The notes under the pieces: model-generated | Seen by the model: only the letters and a program-made list of their open reading frames with translations | Database searches by the model: none | Told to the model about the DNA's origin: nothing | Program-made: the position numbers and the translations under genes | Assembly (NCBI GenBank): GCA_038744785.1 | Contig: JBCDLX010000005.1 | Coordinates: 62,001-126,000, forward strand | Source: Ovoidimarina sp038744785 | GTDB taxonomy: Bacteria; Pseudomonadota; Alphaproteobacteria; Rhodobacterales; Rhodobacteraceae | DNA: 64,000 bases | Direction: 5' to 3' | In this document: piece after piece, positions 52,194 through 61,736 of the stretch | How the letters are laid out: every line of letters begins with the position of its first letter | Numbering within the stretch: position 1 is the stretch's first letter

Positions 52194-53234
52194 ATGACGA
52201 CACGCCTGACACTCCGCCGTCCCGATGACTGGCATCTTCACTTGCGCGATGGCAACATGCTGAAATCGATCCTGCCCGAAACGGCCCGTCATTTCGCACG
52301 CGCGATTATCATGCCCAATCTGGTTCCGCCGGTTGTTACCGGCGCCGACGCGGCAGACTACCGGGACCGGATCATGTGGGCGAAGCCCGCGAACTCGGAC
52401 TTTCAGCCCTTGATGACCCTCTATCTGACCGAGGATACCGATGTGCGCGATCTGCGCGCAGCCGCCGAAATCGGCCTTGTGCACGCCGTCAAGCTGTACC
52501 CCGCAGGCGCGACCACCAATTCGCAATCGGGCGTGCGCGACTTTGCCAAGGTGCGCCGTGTTCTGGAGAACATGGCACAGATCGGCTTGCCGCTGTGCGT
52601 GCACGGCGAGGTAACAGACGCCGATATCGACATCTTTGACCGGGAAGCGGTGTTCATCGAGCGCGTGCTTGATCCGATCCGCCGCGACATCCCGGAGCTT
52701 CGGGTGGTGATGGAACACATCACGACGAAAGACGGGGTCGACTATGTCCGTGGCGGTGGGGAAAATATCTCGGGCACGATCACGACACATCATCTGGTCA
52801 TCAACCGGAACCACATCCTCGCGGGCGGCATCCGACCGCATTACTATTGCCTTCCGGTTGCCAAGCGAGAGGAACACCGCTTGGCCCTTCGCGTAGCCGC
52901 CACCTCTGGCGATCCGTCGTTCTTTCTTGGCACCGATTCCGCGCCGCACACCGATGCCGCCAAACTGCAGCCCTGCGGATGCGCTGGCTGTTTCACGGCC
53001 ACGAACACCTTGTCGATCCTTGCGCATGTTTTCGAGGAGGAGGAGGCGCTTGACCAACTTGAAGGGTTCACGTCGGTCCATGGGCCATCGTTTTACCGCC
53101 TTCCCCTGAACGACGGCACGGTGACACTCCAGAGAGGTGACCCGGTGGTTTACCCCGACCACATCGAAACGCCAGATGGGCCTGTGACAGTGTTCGACCC
53201 GGGGTTCCCGCTGCATTGGCGGGTGGTGCAGTAA
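52194..53234 (+). CDS. pyrC: dihydroorotase
   Basis: This enzyme closes carbamoyl-aspartate to dihydroorotate in pyrimidine synthesis. The 346-residue protein is the E. coli type. The zinc ligands are in HLHLRDG (H14, H16), the carbamylated lysine is K100 in HAVKLYPAG, and later HGE and HHL segments add ligands. A GTG 6 nt upstream is an alternative start. It is followed by pyrE, 30 nt downstream. Confidence 0.96.
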   Translation: MTTRLTLRRPDDWHLHLRDGNMLKSILPETARHFARAIIMPNLVPPVVTGADAADYRDRIMWAKPANSDFQPLMTLYLTEDTDVRDLRAAAEIGLVHAVKLYPAGATTNSQSGVRDFAKVRRVLENMAQIGLPLCVHGEVTDADIDIFDREAVFIERVLDPIRRDIPELRVVMEHITTKDGVDYVRGGGENISGTITTHHLVINRNHILAGGIRPHYYCLPVAKREEHRLALRVAATSGDPSFFLGTDSAPHTDAAKLQPCGCAGCFTATNTLSILAHVFEEEEALDQLEGFTSVHGPSFYRLPLNDGTVTLQRGDPVVYPDHIETPDGPVTVFDPGFPLHWRVVQ

Positions 53235-53264
53235 CCCGCAAACCCTGCGAAAGGAACGTGTCCG

Positions 53265-53939
53265 ATGATCCCGACAAGCTTCCCCGCCAAGGACGAGATG
53301 GCGCGGCTGACCGCATCAATGCTTCTCGAGATCGAAGCGGTTCACTTCAACGCAGACGACCCTTTCATCCTTGCATCGGGGAAGCCGTCGCCCACCTACA
53401 TAGATTGCCGGAAGCTGATCAGCTTTCCGCGTATTCGCGCGACGCTGATGGACTTTCTGGCCTGCACCGTAATGCGCGAGGCGGGTTTCGAGGCGTTCAC
53501 AAATGTCGCAGGCGGCGAGACGGCAGGCATTCCCTTCGGCGCGATGATGGCCGAGCGGATGGCACTTCCGATGACATATGTCCGCAAGAAGCCCAAAGGG
53601 TACGGCCGGAATGCCCGCATCGAAGGGGTGATGAGGGAAGGCGACCGCGTGCTCTTGGTCGAGGACCTTGCCACCGACGGCGGATCAAAGCTGTCCTTTG
53701 TCGATGCGATTCGCGAAACCGGCGCAGAATGCCGCCATACGGCTGTGATCTTCTTCTACGGGATTTTTCCGGGCGCCGAGGCCGCATTGGGCGACCACGG
53801 TGTCTGCCTGCACCACCTTTGCACCTGGAAGGATGTCGTGGAAGTCGCGCGCGGGACTGACAAATTTACCGCCAAGACGTTGGATGAAGTTGCCCGATTT
53901 CTCGCCGATCCGACCGGCTGGCAGGCCGCGCGCGCCTGA
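53265..53939 (+). CDS. pyrE: orotate phosphoribosyltransferase
   Basis: A 224-residue enzyme that attaches orotate to PRPP to make OMP. The PRPP-binding loop is VLLVEDLATDGGSK, and the catalytic region contains YVRKKPKGYGRNARIEG. It follows pyrC closely. A hairpin directly after the stop may end the transcript. Confidence 0.95.
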   Translation: MIPTSFPAKDEMARLTASMLLEIEAVHFNADDPFILASGKPSPTYIDCRKLISFPRIRATLMDFLACTVMREAGFEAFTNVAGGETAGIPFGAMMAERMALPMTYVRKKPKGYGRNARIEGVMREGDRVLLVEDLATDGGSKLSFVDAIRETGAECRHTAVIFFYGIFPGAEAALGDHGVCLHHLCTWKDVVEVARGTDKFTAKTLDEVARFLADPTGWQAARA

Positions 53940-53940
53940 A

Positions 53941-53963
53941 CGGGCGAGACGCCGAAACGCCCG
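53941..53963 (+). terminator. hairpin after pyrE
   Basis: A 6-bp GC stem CGGGCG / CGCCCG with an 11-nt loop begins 2 nt after the pyrE stop. There is no U tract, so it is a weak terminator candidate. Confidence 0.35.
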
Positions 53964-54002
53964 GACCGTGAAAAATCGCGCCCGACATCTGCCCGGTTCG
54001 AT

Positions 54003-54067
54003 GTCAAATTTGACGGGAATTCCACAACATCTTGTGGTATGGTGAAAGTCCACAGGCCGTCCACAGG
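54003..54067. promoter_or_regulatory. palindromes and direct repeats upstream of dnaB
   Basis: There is a perfect 12-bp palindrome GTCAAATTTGAC (54003-54014) and an inverted repeat CCACAA-4 nt-TTGTGG (54022-54037). GTCCACAGG is repeated at an 11-bp period (54048-54056, 54059-54067). The TCCACA core resembles part of a DnaA box, and TTATCC follows at 54069. Binding proteins are unknown. Confidence 0.4.
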
Positions 54068-54155
54068 CTTATCCTGATTGATTAGCGAGGCCGGTTTGGA
54101 CATACGTGATCGAACCGGGTGAACGGCAACAAAAAAACGACAGGGGCAGAACGGG

Positions 54156-55649
54156 GTGAACCAGGTTACACGCGTTGAAACGGCGGCAGCCGACACGGAT
54201 GCCGGGCAGATCCCTCACAATATCGAAGCCGAACAGCAGCTTCTTGGCGCGATCCTGACGAACAACGACCTCTACGACCGGGTCGCGCAGATCATCGACG
54301 ACAGCCATTTCTACGAACCGGTGCACGCGCGGATCTGGGAGGTCGCGGCCGCGCGCATCTCGAAGAATGCGCTTGCATCGCCGGTTACGCTGAAGGCCTT
54401 CCTGGAAGAAGACGAAGGCCTGAAGGAACTGGGCGGCCCCGCCTATCTGGCGCGCTTGGCGGGTGCAGCAATCGCCTCTTTCGCCGCGCGTGACTATGCG
54501 CAGATGATCTACGACCTAGCGATCCGGCGGAAGCTGATTGATCTTGGCCAGGACATTGCCGACAAGGCGGCCCGGGTCGAGGTCGCATCGGAGCCCAAGG
54601 AACAAATCGTCGAAGCCGAACAGGCGCTCTACAAGCTTGGCGAGCAAGGCCAGACGACTCAGGGTTTTCAGTCCTTTCTTAAGGCTGTTACCGATGCCGT
54701 GAACGTCGCCAATGCAGCCTACCAGCGGGACGGCGGATTGGCAGGTTTGTCCACCGGTCTAGCCGACATGGACAAAAAACTGGGCGGTCTGCACCGCTCG
54801 GACCTTTTGATTCTTGCGGGGCGCCCGTCAATGGGAAAGACCTCGCTTGCCACCAACATCGCGTTCAATATCGCGAAAGCCTACAAGCGAGGGCAGAAGC
54901 CTGACGGCAGTACCGGCGCAGTCCAGGGCGGCTGCGTCGGTTTTTTCTCTCTCGAGATGAGCGCCGAACAGCTTGCGGCACGGGTTCTGTCCGAAGCCTC
55001 TGAAGTCCCGTCCGAGCAAATTCGGCGTGGCGACATGACCGAGGCCGAGTTCCGCCGCTTCGTCGAAGCGGCGAAAACGCTAGAGGCGTGCCCGCTTTAC
55101 ATCGACGACACCCCTGCCCTTCCGATCAGCCAGCTAGCGGCCCGGGCCCGGCGGCTGAAGCGTGAACACGGTCTTGATGCGCTTTTCGTCGACTATCTTC
55201 AGCTGGTTCGTCCGGCGTCGGCCAAGGACAGTCGAGTCAACGAAGTGTCGGAAATCACCCAAGGTCTCAAGGCGATCGCAAAAGAGCTCGACATTCCGGT
55301 GGTGGCGCTCAGCCAGCTTTCGCGTCAGGTCGAAGCAAGGGATGACAAACGGCCCCAGCTATCGGATTTGCGGGAATCGGGGTCGATCGAACAGGACGCG
55401 GACGTTGTGATGTTTGTGTTCCGGGAAGAATACTATGCCGAACGCGAAAAACCATCGGACGATGCGCTCGACAAGATGACCGATTGGCAAGAGCGTATGG
55501 CGCGGCTGCACGGCAAGGCAGAGGTCATCATCGGCAAGCAGCGGCATGGGCCGATCGGGACGGTGGACCTGAGCTTCGAGGGCCGGTTCACCCGGTTCGG
55601 CAATCTTGTGAAACCCTGGCAGGACGGGCGCGAAGACGGGTTCGGCTAG
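54156..55649 (+). CDS. dnaB: replicative DNA helicase
   Basis: The 497-residue hexameric helicase of the replisome. It has the N-terminal primase-interacting domain (PHNIEAEQQLLGAILTNN), Walker A GRPSMGKT at residues 222-229, Walker B region LFVDYLQLVRP and the ALSQLSRQVEAR motif. A GTG start at 54156 with an AGGGG site fits the family. It stands alone between the repeat-rich region and a convergent unknown gene 10 nt away. Confidence 0.96.
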   Translation: MNQVTRVETAAADTDAGQIPHNIEAEQQLLGAILTNNDLYDRVAQIIDDSHFYEPVHARIWEVAAARISKNALASPVTLKAFLEEDEGLKELGGPAYLARLAGAAIASFAARDYAQMIYDLAIRRKLIDLGQDIADKAARVEVASEPKEQIVEAEQALYKLGEQGQTTQGFQSFLKAVTDAVNVANAAYQRDGGLAGLSTGLADMDKKLGGLHRSDLLILAGRPSMGKTSLATNIAFNIAKAYKRGQKPDGSTGAVQGGCVGFFSLEMSAEQLAARVLSEASEVPSEQIRRGDMTEAEFRRFVEAAKTLEACPLYIDDTPALPISQLAARARRLKREHGLDALFVDYLQLVRPASAKDSRVNEVSEITQGLKAIAKELDIPVVALSQLSRQVEARDDKRPQLSDLRESGSIEQDADVVMFVFREEYYAEREKPSDDALDKMTDWQERMARLHGKAEVIIGKQRHGPIGTVDLSFEGRFTRFGNLVKPWQDGREDGFG

Positions 55650-55659
55650 CAGCCGTGAC

Positions 55660-56364
55660 CTAGTGGATCTGGGTGTTCCATTGGTCGAGCTTCTTTCTGA
55701 GCGCTTGCAAACGCGCCTGTGTTTCCTCGAGCGTACCGTCCGGACCCTTTGCGAACACGGTAATCAGTTCGGGATGCCGGTCGCGAAATGACGCGAGCAG
55801 CTTTTGCCCGAACTGAACGGCTTCTTCTGTGTGTTCGGAAATAAGCTCCATCACCCGGCACTTCCCGGACGCGCTTATGCTGCTGAAGCTTGGCTTCTGC
55901 AAACCTTCGACCTGCGCTTCGATGCCGTGAACAAGTCCGTAAAACGCGACCAGAAGCTGCATGTCCGCGTCAGGAATCCAGTGAATATCAGCGATCCTGC
56001 TGTCGTAGATCTGGGTGTGCGCACGGTCTGTAATGTGCGGGATCAGAAATCGCTTCTCAGTAAAGCGCTCCATCAACTCTTCGGACCCAGGCGCGACCCG
56101 CAAATAGTGCTGAAGATTGCCAACCGTAAAGTCGATCTCTGCAAAAAGCGCGCGCATTAAATTCGCCTCTGCCTTTAGCCGGCGATCTTCCGCGCGCGCA
56201 TCGTCGATCAGTCGTTTCGCGAACCAGACAACGAACCCCAGTGTCGGAGCGAGGAAGGCAAGGGAAAATCGAATATCGATCTCGGACATGACGCATATGG
56301 CGAATGACGCAATGAATGCAAAAACAACCTCTTCATGATTGCAGATCAGCATAGCGCCCCACAA
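55660..56364 (-). CDS. membrane-anchored protein of unknown function
   Basis: A protein of up to 234 residues with one or two N-terminal hydrophobic stretches (VFAFIASFAICVM and FSLAFLAPTLGFVVWFAK) and a mostly helical cytoplasmic part. No known motif is seen. The true start is uncertain: 56364, 56352 or 56289 (MSEIDIRF), none with a strong ribosome site. It lies between convergent dnaB and the mscS-like gene on the same strand. Confidence 0.6.
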   Translation of the reverse strand: MWGAMLICNHEEVVFAFIASFAICVMSEIDIRFSLAFLAPTLGFVVWFAKRLIDDARAEDRRLKAEANLMRALFAEIDFTVGNLQHYLRVAPGSEELMERFTEKRFLIPHITDRAHTQIYDSRIADIHWIPDADMQLLVAFYGLVHGIEAQVEGLQKPSFSSISASGKCRVMELISEHTEEAVQFGQKLLASFRDRHPELITVFAKGPDGTLEETQARLQALRKKLDQWNTQIH

Positions 56365-56432
56365 CTCTTAATGCAGGCGTCGCTTCACCCAATGAGGTCA
56401 TATTGCTGGGTCTGAGAAATGGGTGTCGCCCT

Positions 56433-58088
56433 TCACTGCGAGCTACTGGCCAACGCACCGTCCCATGCCTCTGACGGGATCTTCACCTGATCCGGATCGG
56501 CCATGTAGGACGGCGTCATGATCTGAACGCCGTTTTCATTGAACACGTCCACGATGTTGCGATGCAGGTCGGAGAGGATCTTGGGGATGATCGATCCCCG
56601 CGTCGTGAAAGCGTTGATCTGATAGTTGATCGCGTAATCGGTAAGTCCCGTCCACAGGACGAAGGGCGTGGGCGTGTTCTTCAGACCGTCCGTGCGGCGG
56701 GCCGCTTCGACCAGCATTGCCTCGACCTTATCCTGCGCTTCTTCGTACCCGATGCCGACAGTTGTGTGCACAAGGATGCCGCGGCCGTCGATCTTGCGGG
56801 AGTAGTTCACGACTTCGGAATTCAGAAGCTGGGCATTGGGGATCGAGATCATCTCGTTCTTGATCGATTTGATCAATGTTTCCATCAGCCTGATTTCAAC
56901 AACGTCGCCCACTTGCTCGCCCACCTTGATCCTGTCGCCTAAGTTCGTGCTGCGGCGGTAAATTACGAACAGACCAGCCACGATGTTGCTGATGACGCTG
57001 TTTGACCCCAACGACACCATAATCCCCGCAAGAATCGTAAATCCCTGAAAGGCTCGAGATTCTGATCCGGGGATGTATGGGTAGGCGAATATCAATGCGA
57101 TCACGACGACAATGCCGCGCCCGATATTGAAGGTCGGTGTGACCCAATGCGGTTCGAACGTGCCAAGCTTTATTGTTCCGGCTTCGACATTGGCCAACAG
57201 AAGCCGCAGCCCCTTGATGCAATAGCGCGCTACAAGCGCGATGATCGCAAGCGAGATCAGGTTCGGCACAAAGCCCACAAAGCCGCGAACGACGTTCATC
57301 AAGGGCTCGGATACATAGGTCAAAAGAAGTTGCGCGAAGGGACGCGTTTCGGCGAAGGCCAGCAAAACGAATGACAGGTAGTAATAAAGCAGAACAAACA
57401 GCGTCACCCACAAGAGAACGCTGGTTACAAACTTGCCCAGGCTCGCAAGCGCTTGGCGCCTGACAACACTGCCGGTGGCTTCCTCGAGCCCGCCAAAACG
57501 CGCCTCTAACCGTTTGCCGACCCGCCGGGCGATCCTTTTGCGGAACTTCAGCAGCAAGGTGGACAGGACAAGAAATACAGCCGTCCAGCCAAACGCCGCA
57601 AAGGCACTGTCGACCCGCGCGGCTTCCGTCCGGCGCATCCGATACGCTTCGATCGCGGCTTCTATGGCCTCGACATGAAGCCCGGCAAGCACATCGATAT
57701 CGGCCTGTTCATACTCGGCATCGGCCGTGGTCGTTACGTGGACCATCCGCCCGTTTGCCAGTATCGATTTGCCGAACTCGCTGTCACGCGCTGTCACCGT
57801 GACCTCGCGCTCTTCAGGCAGATCGGCGAACTCTATGATCCGATCCTGAATGGCCTTCGCCCGTTCTGTGGCTGGCAACGCCGTGAAACCCCGCACCATG
57901 AACAGGGTTTCCCCGTCAATGACAACGGGGGCAAGAAACACGCCGTCATCCTCTGGCACGGGTTCAGGGGACGGCTCCTCCGGCGCATCCTGCGCAAACG
58001 AAATGGCTGTACTCACAGCAAGACAGGACGCGCCAACAAACACGACCACAAGCGCGCGAAACAGCGCCGCAAAGACTGGACCCGCCAT
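56433..58088 (-). CDS. mechanosensitive channel, MscS family, with periplasmic N-terminal domain
   Basis: A 551-residue inner-membrane channel. A signal peptide (to about residue 33) is followed by a periplasmic acidic domain, five or six transmembrane helices, and the pore helix GFTILAGIMVSLGSNSVISN with its MscS-like glycine/alanine pattern. The beta domain reads NLGDRIKVGEQVGDVVEIRLM and the C-terminal part is cytosolic. Channels of this larger type release solutes under tension. It is divergent from the DUF1194 gene. Confidence 0.92.
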   Translation of the reverse strand: MAGPVFAALFRALVVVFVGASCLAVSTAISFAQDAPEEPSPEPVPEDDGVFLAPVVIDGETLFMVRGFTALPATERAKAIQDRIIEFADLPEEREVTVTARDSEFGKSILANGRMVHVTTTADAEYEQADIDVLAGLHVEAIEAAIEAYRMRRTEAARVDSAFAAFGWTAVFLVLSTLLLKFRKRIARRVGKRLEARFGGLEEATGSVVRRQALASLGKFVTSVLLWVTLFVLLYYYLSFVLLAFAETRPFAQLLLTYVSEPLMNVVRGFVGFVPNLISLAIIALVARYCIKGLRLLLANVEAGTIKLGTFEPHWVTPTFNIGRGIVVVIALIFAYPYIPGSESRAFQGFTILAGIMVSLGSNSVISNIVAGLFVIYRRSTNLGDRIKVGEQVGDVVEIRLMETLIKSIKNEMISIPNAQLLNSEVVNYSRKIDGRGILVHTTVGIGYEEAQDKVEAMLVEAARRTDGLKNTPTPFVLWTGLTDYAINYQINAFTTRGSIIPKILSDLHRNIVDVFNENGVQIMTPSYMADPDQVKIPSEAWDGALASSSQ

Positions 58089-58346
58089 GGAAACCTCCCT
58101 TTAGCAAGGAAGCTTAGTCGGGGATTGGCGCACAGACGATGGAGTTGAGCGCAAGCACCGCCTTGTGTTGCAGGGATGAGATGGACATCGCGTCGTATAC
58201 AGTGCGATCGCCCCGCGGCTTGCTACGATGCGCACCCGAGCGCAGCATCGCCATCGCGCCGGTTCCGAAGGCAACGTCCATCTTTCTGCAACTCAACCAC
58301 CCAATCGTGAGTGGACAGCGCGACGGGCAACCGAAAGACTGCGGGA

Positions 58347-59138
58347 ATGCGCATTCTGTTGTGTCTTCTGTTCCTCGCGGCCCCCGCCCTCGCAGACCCA
58401 GCGGAGGTTGATGTCGAACTTTATCTTGCTGTCGATGTTTCCCGGTCGATGTCTCCTGCAGAACTTGAGATCCAGCGCCGCGGCTATGCAGAGGCCTTAC
58501 GGTCCCCAGACGTGGCAGAAGCCGTCGCAGGAGGGCTGATCGGAGAGATCGCGCTGACATATGTCGAATGGGCCGGCACCTATGCGCAGCGTGTTGTTGT
58601 GCCTTGGACGCGTGTCCGGACTGCGGCGGATCTTAACGCCTTTGCTGCGCGGCTTGAGGTTCATTTCGATCCTTCGCTGCGCAGGACGTCCATTTCAGGC
58701 GCACTCTACCACGCAACTGAAAGCCTGCGGATAAATGAATTCAAAGGCTTGCGTCGGGTCGTTGATGTGTCTGGCGACGGCCCAAACAACGAAGGCCGGC
58801 CCGTCTTGATCGCCCGCCAGACGGCGCTGGCGACAGGCGTGACTATCAATGGCCTGCCGCTTATGACCAAGGACGGGCTTGGCCAGCAATGGAACCTCGA
58901 TGACCTCGATCTCTACTACTACCACTGCGTGATTGGCGGGCCCGGCGCGTTTATGATCCCAGTCCTCGATTGGGCGGAGTTCGCCGATGCCGTAAGGCGC
59001 AAACTGGTTCTTGAAATTGCCGGACTGCCGCCCGACCGACTGTGGCGTGCCAATACCGGAGCAACTCCCGAAGGCTACGACTGCATGATTGGCGAGAAAA
59101 TCTGGGAACGGAACCGACGCTATTGGGGCGGGCCCTAA
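58347..59138 (+). CDS. DUF1194 VWA-like secreted protein
   Basis: A 263-residue exported protein. The signal peptide MRILLCLLFLAAPALA ends before DPAEV. The metal-ion-dependent adhesion site is intact as DVSRSMS (D30, S32, S34), and VDVSGDGPNNEG follows later, so this is a von Willebrand A-like fold of the DUF1194 type. It probably binds a divalent metal and a partner protein in the periplasm. The ATG at 58347 is preferred over a start 36 nt upstream. Confidence 0.85.
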   Translation: MRILLCLLFLAAPALADPAEVDVELYLAVDVSRSMSPAELEIQRRGYAEALRSPDVAEAVAGGLIGEIALTYVEWAGTYAQRVVVPWTRVRTAADLNAFAARLEVHFDPSLRRTSISGALYHATESLRINEFKGLRRVVDVSGDGPNNEGRPVLIARQTALATGVTINGLPLMTKDGLGQQWNLDDLDLYYYHCVIGGPGAFMIPVLDWAEFADAVRRKLVLEIAGLPPDRLWRANTGATPEGYDCMIGEKIWERNRRYWGGP

Positions 59139-59179
59139 GCCAAGCCTTGACGCCGCGTGCGCGCCTGTCAGAAGGGGGC

Positions 59180-60223
59180 ATGGCGAGCGGAACGCTGACA
59201 ATCGATCTCTCTGCGCTGGCAGAGAACTGGCGTACCTTGAACCAGATGGCGCAAGGCCGCGCTGGCGCTGTCGTCAAGGCGGATGGCTACGGCCTGGGCG
59301 TGCGCCACGTGGTGCGCACTCTGGCGCAAGCGGGCGCTCACACGTTCTTTGTGGCACAGGCCGAAGAAGGCGGCGCGGTCCGCGAGGCGTTGGGATCAGA
59401 CGTGGAGATTTGTGTCTTTGGCGGACACATGTCCGGCGATACCGATGCAATCCGTGATCTCAATCTGACCCCGATGCTGAACTCGGTTGCGCAGCTGACC
59501 CGGCATTTCGAGGCGCTTCCCGGCCATCCGTTTGGCGTTCAACTTGATACCGGGATGAACAGGCTGGGTCTTGAGGCCGCGGAATGGGCCGCGGTCCGCG
59601 ACATCGCGCTAAAGGCCGGCCCGCGCTTGGTGATCAGCCACCTGGCCTGCGCGGACACGCCAGACCATCCTATGAACGCGTCTCAACTTGCGGCATTTCA
59701 CGCGATGACAGACGGGTTCGACGCACCGCGCAGCTTTGCCGCGACGGGCGGGACGCTTCTGGGGAACGGGTACCATTTCGATTTGACGCGTCCCGGTGTC
59801 GGGCTCTACGGCGGGCAACCTTTTTCCGCGGCGCGGCCCGTGGTGCATCTTAGCCTGCCCGTGATCCAAATCCGCGACGTGGCGCCTGGGGAAACAGTGG
59901 GCTACGGCGGAGTCTGGGCTGCAGAAACGCCTGCGCGGATCGCGACGGTGGCGGGCGGCTATGCCGACGGTCTGATCCGAGCGATGGGCGGGCATGCGAA
60001 GCTTTGGCACGAAGACATCCCCTGCCCGATTGCTGGCCGCGTTTCGATGGATCTGATCACGGTAGATGTCACCCATCTGGGCAGTGCAGAGCCCAGTTCG
60101 CTTGACCTGCTTGGACAGACGCAGACCGTCGATGACGTCGCCGACGCAGCAGGCACCATTGGATACGAAATCCTGACATCGCTCGGCCCGCGCTATGCGC
60201 GCCGCTATATAGGCGTGGCGTGA
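59180..60223 (+). CDS. alr: alanine racemase
   Basis: A 347-residue PLP enzyme making D-alanine for peptidoglycan. The PLP lysine is K33 in VVKADGYGLG. The catalytic Tyr region is VGYGGVWAAE, and the C-terminal beta domain contains AGRVSMDLITVDV. A GAAGGGGG site precedes the ATG at 59180. The stop overlaps the mlaE GTG start (GTGA), so it heads a coupled operon with mlaE and mlaF. Confidence 0.94.
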   Translation: MASGTLTIDLSALAENWRTLNQMAQGRAGAVVKADGYGLGVRHVVRTLAQAGAHTFFVAQAEEGGAVREALGSDVEICVFGGHMSGDTDAIRDLNLTPMLNSVAQLTRHFEALPGHPFGVQLDTGMNRLGLEAAEWAAVRDIALKAGPRLVISHLACADTPDHPMNASQLAAFHAMTDGFDAPRSFAATGGTLLGNGYHFDLTRPGVGLYGGQPFSAARPVVHLSLPVIQIRDVAPGETVGYGGVWAAETPARIATVAGGYADGLIRAMGGHAKLWHEDIPCPIAGRVSMDLITVDVTHLGSAEPSSLDLLGQTQTVDDVADAAGTIGYEILTSLGPRYARRYIGVA

Positions 60224-60993
60224 GGCCCCTGGCCGCCATCGGGCGTGGAACGCTTGGGCTTCTCGGACTTATTGGCCGCGTTGCAATCTACACCGCTAAC
60301 ACCGTCAGCCATGTGCTGCGGCCCCCCTTCTATCCGCGCGAGTTTATTCAGCAGCTGTTCCAGATTGGCTGGCTGTCCTTGCCGGTTGTTGGCCTGACGG
60401 CGCTCTTTACCGGCGGTGCTCTTGCATTGCAGATCTATTCAGGCGGCGCCCGGTTCAATGCGGAAACCGTTGTCCCGTCAATCGTTGCAATTGGCATCGT
60501 GCGGGAGCTTGGACCGGTTCTTGGTGGCCTGATGGTCGCAGGCCGTGTCGCGGCCTCGATCGCTGCCGAGATCGGGACCATGAAGGTCACTGAACAGATT
60601 GATGCGCTTGTGACGCTGTCGACGCATCCGATGAAGTACCTCACCGTCCCGCGCGTGCTGGCCGCTGTCGTCACGCTTCCGGTGTTGGTGGCCATCGGCG
60701 ATATCATCGGGATCATGGGCGGCTGGCTGGTTGGCGTGTTCCGGCTGGATTTCAATGCCGCGACGTATATGCAAACCACACTGGACTTTTTGGAGGTCGG
60801 CGACGTGGTGTCGGGCCTTGTAAAGGCAGCCGTCTTTGGCTTCATCGTCGCGCTCATGGGCTGTTATCACGGAATGAACTCTGGTCGCGGCGCACAGGGT
60901 GTGGGTCGCGCCACCACGCTCGCCGTGGTTTCTGCCTCGATCCTGATACTCGCGTCCAACTACGTGCTGACAGAGGTGTTCTTTTCGGCATGA
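60220..60993 (+). CDS. mlaE: MlaE-type phospholipid transport permease
   Basis: A 257-residue inner-membrane permease of the MlaFEDB type, which maintains outer membrane lipid asymmetry. It has about five hydrophobic segments, and the MlaE hallmarks RELGPVLGGLMVAGRVAA and IGTMKVTEQIDAL are clear. The GTG start overlaps the alr stop. It is coupled to mlaF by ATGA. MlaD-type substrate-binding genes are not in the window. Confidence 0.93.
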   Translation: MRPLAAIGRGTLGLLGLIGRVAIYTANTVSHVLRPPFYPREFIQQLFQIGWLSLPVVGLTALFTGGALALQIYSGGARFNAETVVPSIVAIGIVRELGPVLGGLMVAGRVAASIAAEIGTMKVTEQIDALVTLSTHPMKYLTVPRVLAAVVTLPVLVAIGDIIGIMGGWLVGVFRLDFNAATYMQTTLDFLEVGDVVSGLVKAAVFGFIVALMGCYHGMNSGRGAQGVGRATTLAVVSASILILASNYVLTEVFFSA

Positions 60994-61736
60994 TCGAGCT
61001 GTCCGGTGTCACCAAGGCGTTTGGCCAAAAGGACGTGCTGCGGGGCGTTGACCTGACCGTCCCGACCGGACGATCCATGGTCATCATCGGCGGCTCGGGC
61101 ACCGGAAAGTCGGTCACGCTGAAATGTATCCTTGGCCTGATACAGCCGGATGGCGGGAAAATCACGCTTGATGGCCGCGACGTCGCCCATGAACCAAGGG
61201 ACGCGTTTCTTGCAAGGTTCGGGATGCTGTTTCAGGGCGCCGCCCTCTTTGACAGCCTGCCGGTCTGGCAAAACGTCGCGTTCCGGCTTCTGCGCGGTTC
61301 GCTGAAACGGCCCCGTGGCGAAGCGCGTCGGATCGCCGTCGAAAAACTGGGGCGGGTTGGTCTGGGCGAAGACGTGGCCGACCTTTATCCCGCCGAGCTT
61401 TCTGGCGGGATGCAAAAACGCGTCGGGCTTGCGCGCGCGATTGCCGCCGAGCCCGAGGTGATTTTCTTCGACGAGCCCACGACAGGATTGGACCCGATTA
61501 TGGGTAACGTGATCAACGGGCTCATTCGTCAGATCGTGACCGAAATGGGCGCGACCGCAATCACCATCACGCATGACATGAGCTCGGTCCGGGCCATTGC
61601 CGATGATATCGCCATGTTGCACGGTGGAAAGGTGCGTTGGACAGGCACAGTCGGCGAGATGGACGGAGCTTCGGACCCTTACGTCGAACAGTTCATTTTT
61701 GGCCGCGCCGAAGGGCCAATCGAGACGATCCGCTAG
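60990..61736 (+). CDS. mlaF: MlaF-type ABC transporter ATPase
   Basis: A 248-residue ATPase driving the MlaE permease. Walker A is GGSGTGKS (residues 34-41), the signature is LSGGMQKR, and Walker B is VIFFDEPTTGLDP. The LIQPDGGKITLDG region is typical of MlaF/Ttg2A. It ends overlapping a convergent secreted-protein gene by 4 nt. Confidence 0.94.
   Translation: MIELSGVTKAFGQKDVLRGVDLTVPTGRSMVIIGGSGTGKSVTLKCILGLIQPDGGKITLDGRDVAHEPRDAFLARFGMLFQGAALFDSLPVWQNVAFRLLRGSLKRPRGEARRIAVEKLGRVGLGEDVADLYPAELSGGMQKRVGLARAIAAEPEVIFFDEPTTGLDPIMGNVINGLIRQIVTEMGATAITITHDMSSVRAIADDIAMLHGGKVRWTGTVGEMDGASDPYVEQFIFGRAEGPIETIR

Noticed and set aside
51888..53216. 442-codon open frame on the minus strand
   Set aside because: It is antisense to pyrC and to part of ureD's upstream region, and codon use is that of a shadow frame.
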